A stretch of DNA of 64,000 nt, from the NCBI RefSeq assembly GCF_945859685.1, contig NC_079147.1:55272946-55336945 (forward strand). Direction: 5' to 3'. The translations under genes were made by a program, and so were the position numbers. This DNA is from Eupeodes corollae (taxonomy: Eukaryota; Arthropoda; Insecta; Diptera; Syrphidae). This document shows positions 59,600 to 64,000 of this stretch, one piece after another (position 1 is the first letter of the stretch; each line of letters starts with the position of its first letter). The notes below the pieces were generated by a model that had not been told where the DNA came from, did no database searches, and was given only the letters and a program-made list of their open reading frames with translations.

Positions 59600-61519
59600 G
59601 CAAAAGAAACAAAAAAAAGATGAGAAGGACGCAATTATTTTTGTAGTCATAGTTGAGTCGAGTCAAGTATTCTTCATACAGATATTTTCAAGAGCTATGT
59701 CGGTTCAAATTGCCAAATAGTCGTACAGATTGGATTTTGTTTTTTGGGGAGGATACAGATACAGAACATTCTTCTTCGCCTTTGCACATTCGGATTCCAA
59801 ATTGTGACTTTGGGCTAACCGAAATTGCAAACAGCAATTCATATTGATATGTTTATCTCATCTGGGGAGTAAAATCGATACATGTACCTATAAGCAGTAA
59901 GCACTGTGTTGGAACTCGAAAGACGGGCTAGAGATGAAATTAGGATTGTATATAGGTACTTCTTGGTGGTGCCAGCTGCAGCACATCTAAAATATACCCG
60001 ATATGAATGAAACCCCAAAATAACGAAGCCATCCGATAAATTGAAAACTTGATTGGAAACACAAACATGAGACTTCTGTACCAGAAAACTTATGCATTGT
60101 TTATGTGAACTAAACCACTCAGGCGATAGAAGTCTTTCATATGTTCCAATTATTGACAAACAACAGCATTTTAACGGTATATTTGGAATTTCCTAGCATT
60201 GTTTGACAATGTACATTATACCTACCCATGATTTTATATAATTTATACGAAGATATTTTGGTTGTATTTAAAATTTCAATCCTTTATAGACCATAAAGAA
60301 GGTAAGTAAAGATTGACACATAGGAACAAGATATTTTAGATTTAAATCATTAAATATATCCGTAAAATAACGTGATCTTATAAAAACGGTTCCTTAAAGT
60401 TAACTCAATGAAATTAAAGAAAAATAATTTAAAAGTTAAAGTAAGTGCAATATTCAAAACTTAGTCATTTAGACTCCCTAGAGTATGCCTTACTTTATCA
60501 TTTCAGCCTTATCATACAGCCTTTTTATCGACTTCTCCATTAACACAAATACAGCAAAAAGTTATAACAATGATAAAAGTTTTAACAGTTTAAATTCAAA
60601 GTATTTAAAATTCAACGAGATCAAGAAGTAGTGATTAGAATTAAAAAATATAAAAAATCAAAATGACAAATTATACTCATGAAAATGAAACTAATGATAG
60701 GTGTCTGAGATTATAATTTGCCTGAAAATTAATATTTGTTATTTTAAAACTGTTATAATTTACAACAATTACTTTTAAGACTTTGAAAAACATTCAAGTT
60801 CAAGAAGTTAAAAAAATTAATTTCTCTCGAGAAGTCAATAAAATATTTAGTAAAGTTTTAAGCTAACATAAAATTTGTTCAGCTTTTTCCCACGGTAATC
60901 TCTTAAATTTTCATTGTGAGCTTTTTTCACCTAGAAATATTTTTTTAAAATCAGTTTTCTTACTTAAAATCTTAAGTCATTAAATAAATGTAAAGGTTAA
61001 TTAGTCTTCAATTTCTTTTTTCCGACATGGAAGAGAAGTTTAAAAAAGTGGGTCCTGTGAGTTCGTGTCTTCGCCCCAACAATATAAGCCATTGGGTCGA
61101 TTGAGCTCAGATATGGAAATTAAGGTCAGAAGCAGACTCGCATTAGGCATTATTGTTTTCATATTTCTTAGACCAAAAATAAAAATAGCCCCCATACAAA
61201 TTTCAAAAATTGGAACTTCGAGTTTTTGAAAAATTTTCTTTAAAAATTATTTTTTTAGCTTGATTTATTTCAATACCAAATGTGAACATTTTCAGTAGGG
61301 TACCACTAAGAAACATTATTTCGTTTTTTTCAGGTACTAATTCGAATCGAAAATCGATTTTTAACAAATTGAGCACAAAAACCAATCTACGATACTTTTT
61401 GAAATGTCGTCAGGTTCATGAAATTTCAAAATGTTTAAAGTGGAAGATGTTCTAAACCGAGCCGGGATTATAGCACTTAATTAGACTAAAAACAGAGTTA
61501 AATTAGCCCATCAATAGTT
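59600..61519. other. Pde6 intron sequence
   Basis: AT-rich with no recognised gene. 61040-61110 contains AGTGGGTCCTGTGAG-type sequence that weakly resembles the reverse complement of 36440-36470. Confidence 0.35.
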
Positions 61520-62160
61520 TGTTTAATTCCCATAGGAAGTTATTGTAATGGGATTGTTCGAATTGAAAATGATTAACATTTTTCGGCGATGGACCATGAA
61601 GTCCATATAATCTTAATAAAATATTTTTAGAGAGATGTTTGCGTGGTCGTACTTTCGGGAAGTTTTTTTCGTCGTCCATATCTTAAGAACCGCAGCAGCC
61701 CGTAGCATGATGGTTAGTGCGTTGGACTGTCATGCAAGGGGTCTTGGGTTCAATCCCTGCCTGTGCCACCTTAATTTAAAAAAAATTAATTTTCGCGGGT
61801 ACTGCCTCTTGCGAGGAATTGACAAATCCTTCAAGAGTAATTCTTGTCATGAAAAAGTGCTTTCTCAAACTAGCCGTTCGGATTCGGCCTTAAATTGTAG
61901 GTCCCTTCCATTCCTGACAACAGTACTCGCACACAGGAATGGTTGAGAGTTGTAAGTCACTAGGCCCTGGTTCACAACGGACTGTTGCGCCACCCCATTT
62001 GATTTTTTGATATCTTAAGAACAAATCGACATGAAATAAATTTCGTTATACAGATAATAATGTAGAAATATGCAGAAAGGACACTCAAACCTATTAAGTA
62101 GTTGGTTTGTCCAAAATGTTATGAAATATTATAAATTGTGACGTGATACCGAACTTATAT
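61520..62160 (+). repeat. Unclassified interspersed repeat, copy 3, carrying a SINE
   Basis: AGGAAGTTATTGTAATGGGA, GTCGTCCATATCTTAAGAAC and TACAGATAATAATGTAGAAA follow in the same order as in copy 2 (55340-56420) once the SINE at 61691-62009 and one 13-bp duplication are removed. Confidence 0.7.
61691..62009 (+). mobile_element. Complete tRNA-derived SINE with 13-bp target duplication
   Basis: 319 bp flanked by perfect ATATCTTAAGAAC repeats (61678-61690 and 62010-62022). The head (61694-61770) is tRNA-like: A box in GTAGCATGATGGTTAGTGCG, anticodon region GGACTGTCATGC with GTC in the anticodon position (as in tRNA-Asp), B box in GGGTTCAATCCCTGCC. Body: CTGCCTCTTGCGAGGAATTG, CGTTCGGATTCGGCC, GGTCCCTTCCATTCCTGACA. 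The tail is T-rich (GATTTTTTG). Pol III transcription from the internal promoter is expected for this class. Relatives: 44139-44271 (plus), 19537-19694 (minus), and a tail scrap at 22190-22232. Confidence 0.9.
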
Positions 62161-62186
62161 AATTTTAAAAATAAAAATCAAAAAAG

Positions 62187-62205
62187 TAATAATAATAATA
62201 ATAAT
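62187..62205 (+). repeat. (TAA)n microsatellite
   Basis: About six TAA units. Confidence 0.8.
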
Positions 62206-62879
62206 CACCTATACCTCTAGTGTGGGTTGCACCCCAGCCTTTATTTAAAAACCGTTTCAGGTTTAGAATTTTTAGACAGAATTTTTATTTTGAGCTTTAA
62301 ATTTTGTGGTAAAGCCATAAATTGCCAAATTTAAAAACTGGACTAACTTAGACTACTTTCGGAGCGCAAAAATTAATCTTCGATTTTTGTATGTGAAAAT
62401 TTCAAAATTTGTTGGTGTGAAAATCACTTTTGGAATGTACTTTTGAACCAAGCTAGGACTATAGCGCTAAATTAGCTTTGAATTTGTTCCGCGAGCTAAA
62501 TAACCCAAAAATGTTTCTAAATAACCGCATCGTTAAAATGTCAAAAATTTCAATAATTTAGAGGGTAATGTCTTTTAAAACCAATCTGGAATCCCGCGAA
62601 ACTAAGAGTCCATAAAGAGCATCCTTATCATTAGTATATAAATATAGTGAGAGTTAAGCTGTAGTTGTTCCACCTTGACCCAAAGTTTGGATCACCACAA
62701 GTTTGAGGGGGAAGGGGTTTTTAAACCAAGCCGGGCACTAAATTAGCAGACAAAAAACCCCAATATTATTGCATGAATGTTGTTTTTGATATCAATGTTT
62801 GTAAAATTTTAACCAACAAAATTACAGTTCATTTTCTAACGCAAAATTCAGTCTACAATCGTAATAATCTATGCAGAAA
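62206..62879. other. Repeat-derived intron sequence
   Basis: GTGTGGGTTGCACCCCAGCC at 62220 recurs, changed, at about 63799 (GTGTGGGTCGCATTCCAGCC), so repeated material is present, but its limits are unclear. Confidence 0.35.
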
Positions 62880-64000
62880 ATTTTTGTTAATAACTGAAAA
62901 AGCTTAAGCATTAATAAATTGATAGATTTTTATTAAAACAAAATTGGGTTCCAATTTGTCTAGAGTTAATGGCTTCACTTACACAGTGTTTCAAGAATCA
63001 AATGAATTTTGAATAGAAAGTAACAGACAAATTTTCAAGTGAACCCACAAAATTGTTTCAAATAATCGCTGAAGAGAAAATATTAACGTAAACATGTTAA
63101 TTTTAGAAACCGAAATATTTTAAATTCTTATTTATTTGTTTGGTTTTATTAAATGAGAATTCTTAAATTTTTGTTTCGCTAGAAATTTTAGTTTTTGACA
63201 GTAAAATTTTAAAAGCAAAACGGTTTTGGAAAAACTGAATTTTGTTGGTAAGTATTTAAAATCAATAATAAATTCGAACTAATTATCTGAAAGACTTAAA
63301 AATAATAAACTATTCTTTTGTTGTTCTATTATTAATAATTTTATAAATCAAAACAACTCAAAACTTTTTATGAATAGAAAATGATATTAATTCCAGAGTA
63401 AATATAACCTAAAAAAGCATTACTATGCTTGGTAAAGTTGGTAAAAATTGATTTACGACTTGAATATCTTTTTAATTATTAAAAATATTGACTTCAAAAA
63501 AATTTCATCTAAAAGAAAATAAATTGAGGTATTTTCTTTTGAAATTATTTAATTTTGTGCTAAATTTTGTTTTTAACTTAAGATATTGTTAACGAAAGAC
63601 ATGTATTTGTTTATATTAGAAATGAAAAATTTTAAAAAATGGTACGTAAAATGGTAAACATTGGTTGTCGTCTAAAAATATCGTTAGTAAAACTAAATTT
63701 TGTAATCAAACTATATTGACTTCAAATTATTTATTTCACACAAATTAATGTTATGAATATTTTGTTAAAGCCAAAAGACGGAATGGTAAGTTATTAGTGT
63801 GGGTCGCATTCCAGCCTCTGGTTCTCATTCCTTTAAGATTTAATTTTTTCTAAAATATTTTTTCTTAACTAGGCCTTGCTCCATAAGGGTAAACCACATA
63901 ATTGCTATTAACTTCAAATTGAACGACGTTTCAAAGTTCCTAGAGTCGAAATAAAAAACCTTTAGAGCGATGTCTGTGCGTGCGTGTGTACGTACGTCCG
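62880..64000 (+). repeat. Unclassified interspersed repeat, further copies
   Basis: 62880-63790 shows the AT-rich array type (GGTAAAAATTGATTTACGAC, ATTGACTTCAAATTATTTAT), and at 63927-64000 a new unit begins with ACGACGTTTCAAAGTTCCTA then GAGTCGAAATAAAAAACCTT, the start found at 55395 in copy 2. It is cut by the window edge. Confidence 0.55.

Noticed and set aside
59839..60159. Upstream Pde6 exon
   Set aside because: The translation has no GAF-domain resemblance and no suitable splice borders.
61694..61770. Functional tRNA gene
   Set aside because: It has A and B boxes, but it is part of a SINE with a body, tail and target duplication, and the cloverleaf stems are imperfect.
1..64000. CRISPR arrays, operons, riboswitches or other bacterial features
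   Set aside because: The sequence is eukaryotic, with spliced genes and insect TEs; regular repeats found are satellites or TE parts.

Overview
The window is fly DNA, most likely from a brachyceran dipteran. It is AT-rich, its introns are long, and its spliced genes use ordinary GT/AG signals. The recognisable host proteins are a GOLGA7-type palmitoyltransferase cofactor, two UDP-glycosyltransferases (UGTs), and a PDE5/6-class phosphodiesterase ending in a CaaX box, as known for Drosophila Pde6. The species cannot be named from sequence alone. Most of the window is transposable-element (TE) sequence of different ages, often nested.

Layout. 1-0.64 kb: endonuclease relic of a non-LTR retrotransposon. 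0.94-1.33 kb: last two exons of the GOLGA7 homologue. 2.78-5.59 kb: a mariner element with perfect 30-bp terminal repeats, holding a Tc1-like element (2.83-4.35 kb). 5.78-16.67 kb: a complete but decayed Ty1/copia retrotransposon with two LTRs and a CAGAG target duplication; its gag-pol is split by a 7.1-kb insertion (8.36-15.48 kb) with short CACTCAGA terminal inverted repeats, repeat arrays and exon-like modules but no transposase that I can recognise. 18.5-32.9 kb: tandem UGT genes (20.1-21.8 and 24.5-26.2 kb, both intact, minus strand) among Jockey-type, rosa-mariner, Tc1 and copia relics.

35.4-40.2 kb: a large imperfect inverted repeat (two arms of about 1.4 kb). 40.4-41.5 kb: a candidate three-exon gene for a small secreted cysteine-containing peptide, tail-to-tail with Pde6. 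42.0-59.6 kb (minus): seven exons of Pde6 encoding the end of a GAF domain, the complete catalytic domain and a prenylated tail; the 5' part of the gene lies beyond the right edge. Two 7.5-kb introns of Pde6 hold TEs, including a gypsy relic cut by a nearly intact rosa (DD41D) mariner. 55-64 kb: copies of an unclassified interspersed repeat, one carrying a complete tRNA-derived SINE with a perfect 13-bp target duplication.

The host genes have no operon-like relation. The UGTs act in the ER on small lipophilic substrates, Pde6 hydrolyses cGMP at membranes, and GOLGA7 partners a DHHC palmitoyltransferase at the Golgi. The most unusual items are the 7.1-kb cargo element, the peptide gene candidate, the big inverted repeat, and the clustered differences between the two UGT copies.
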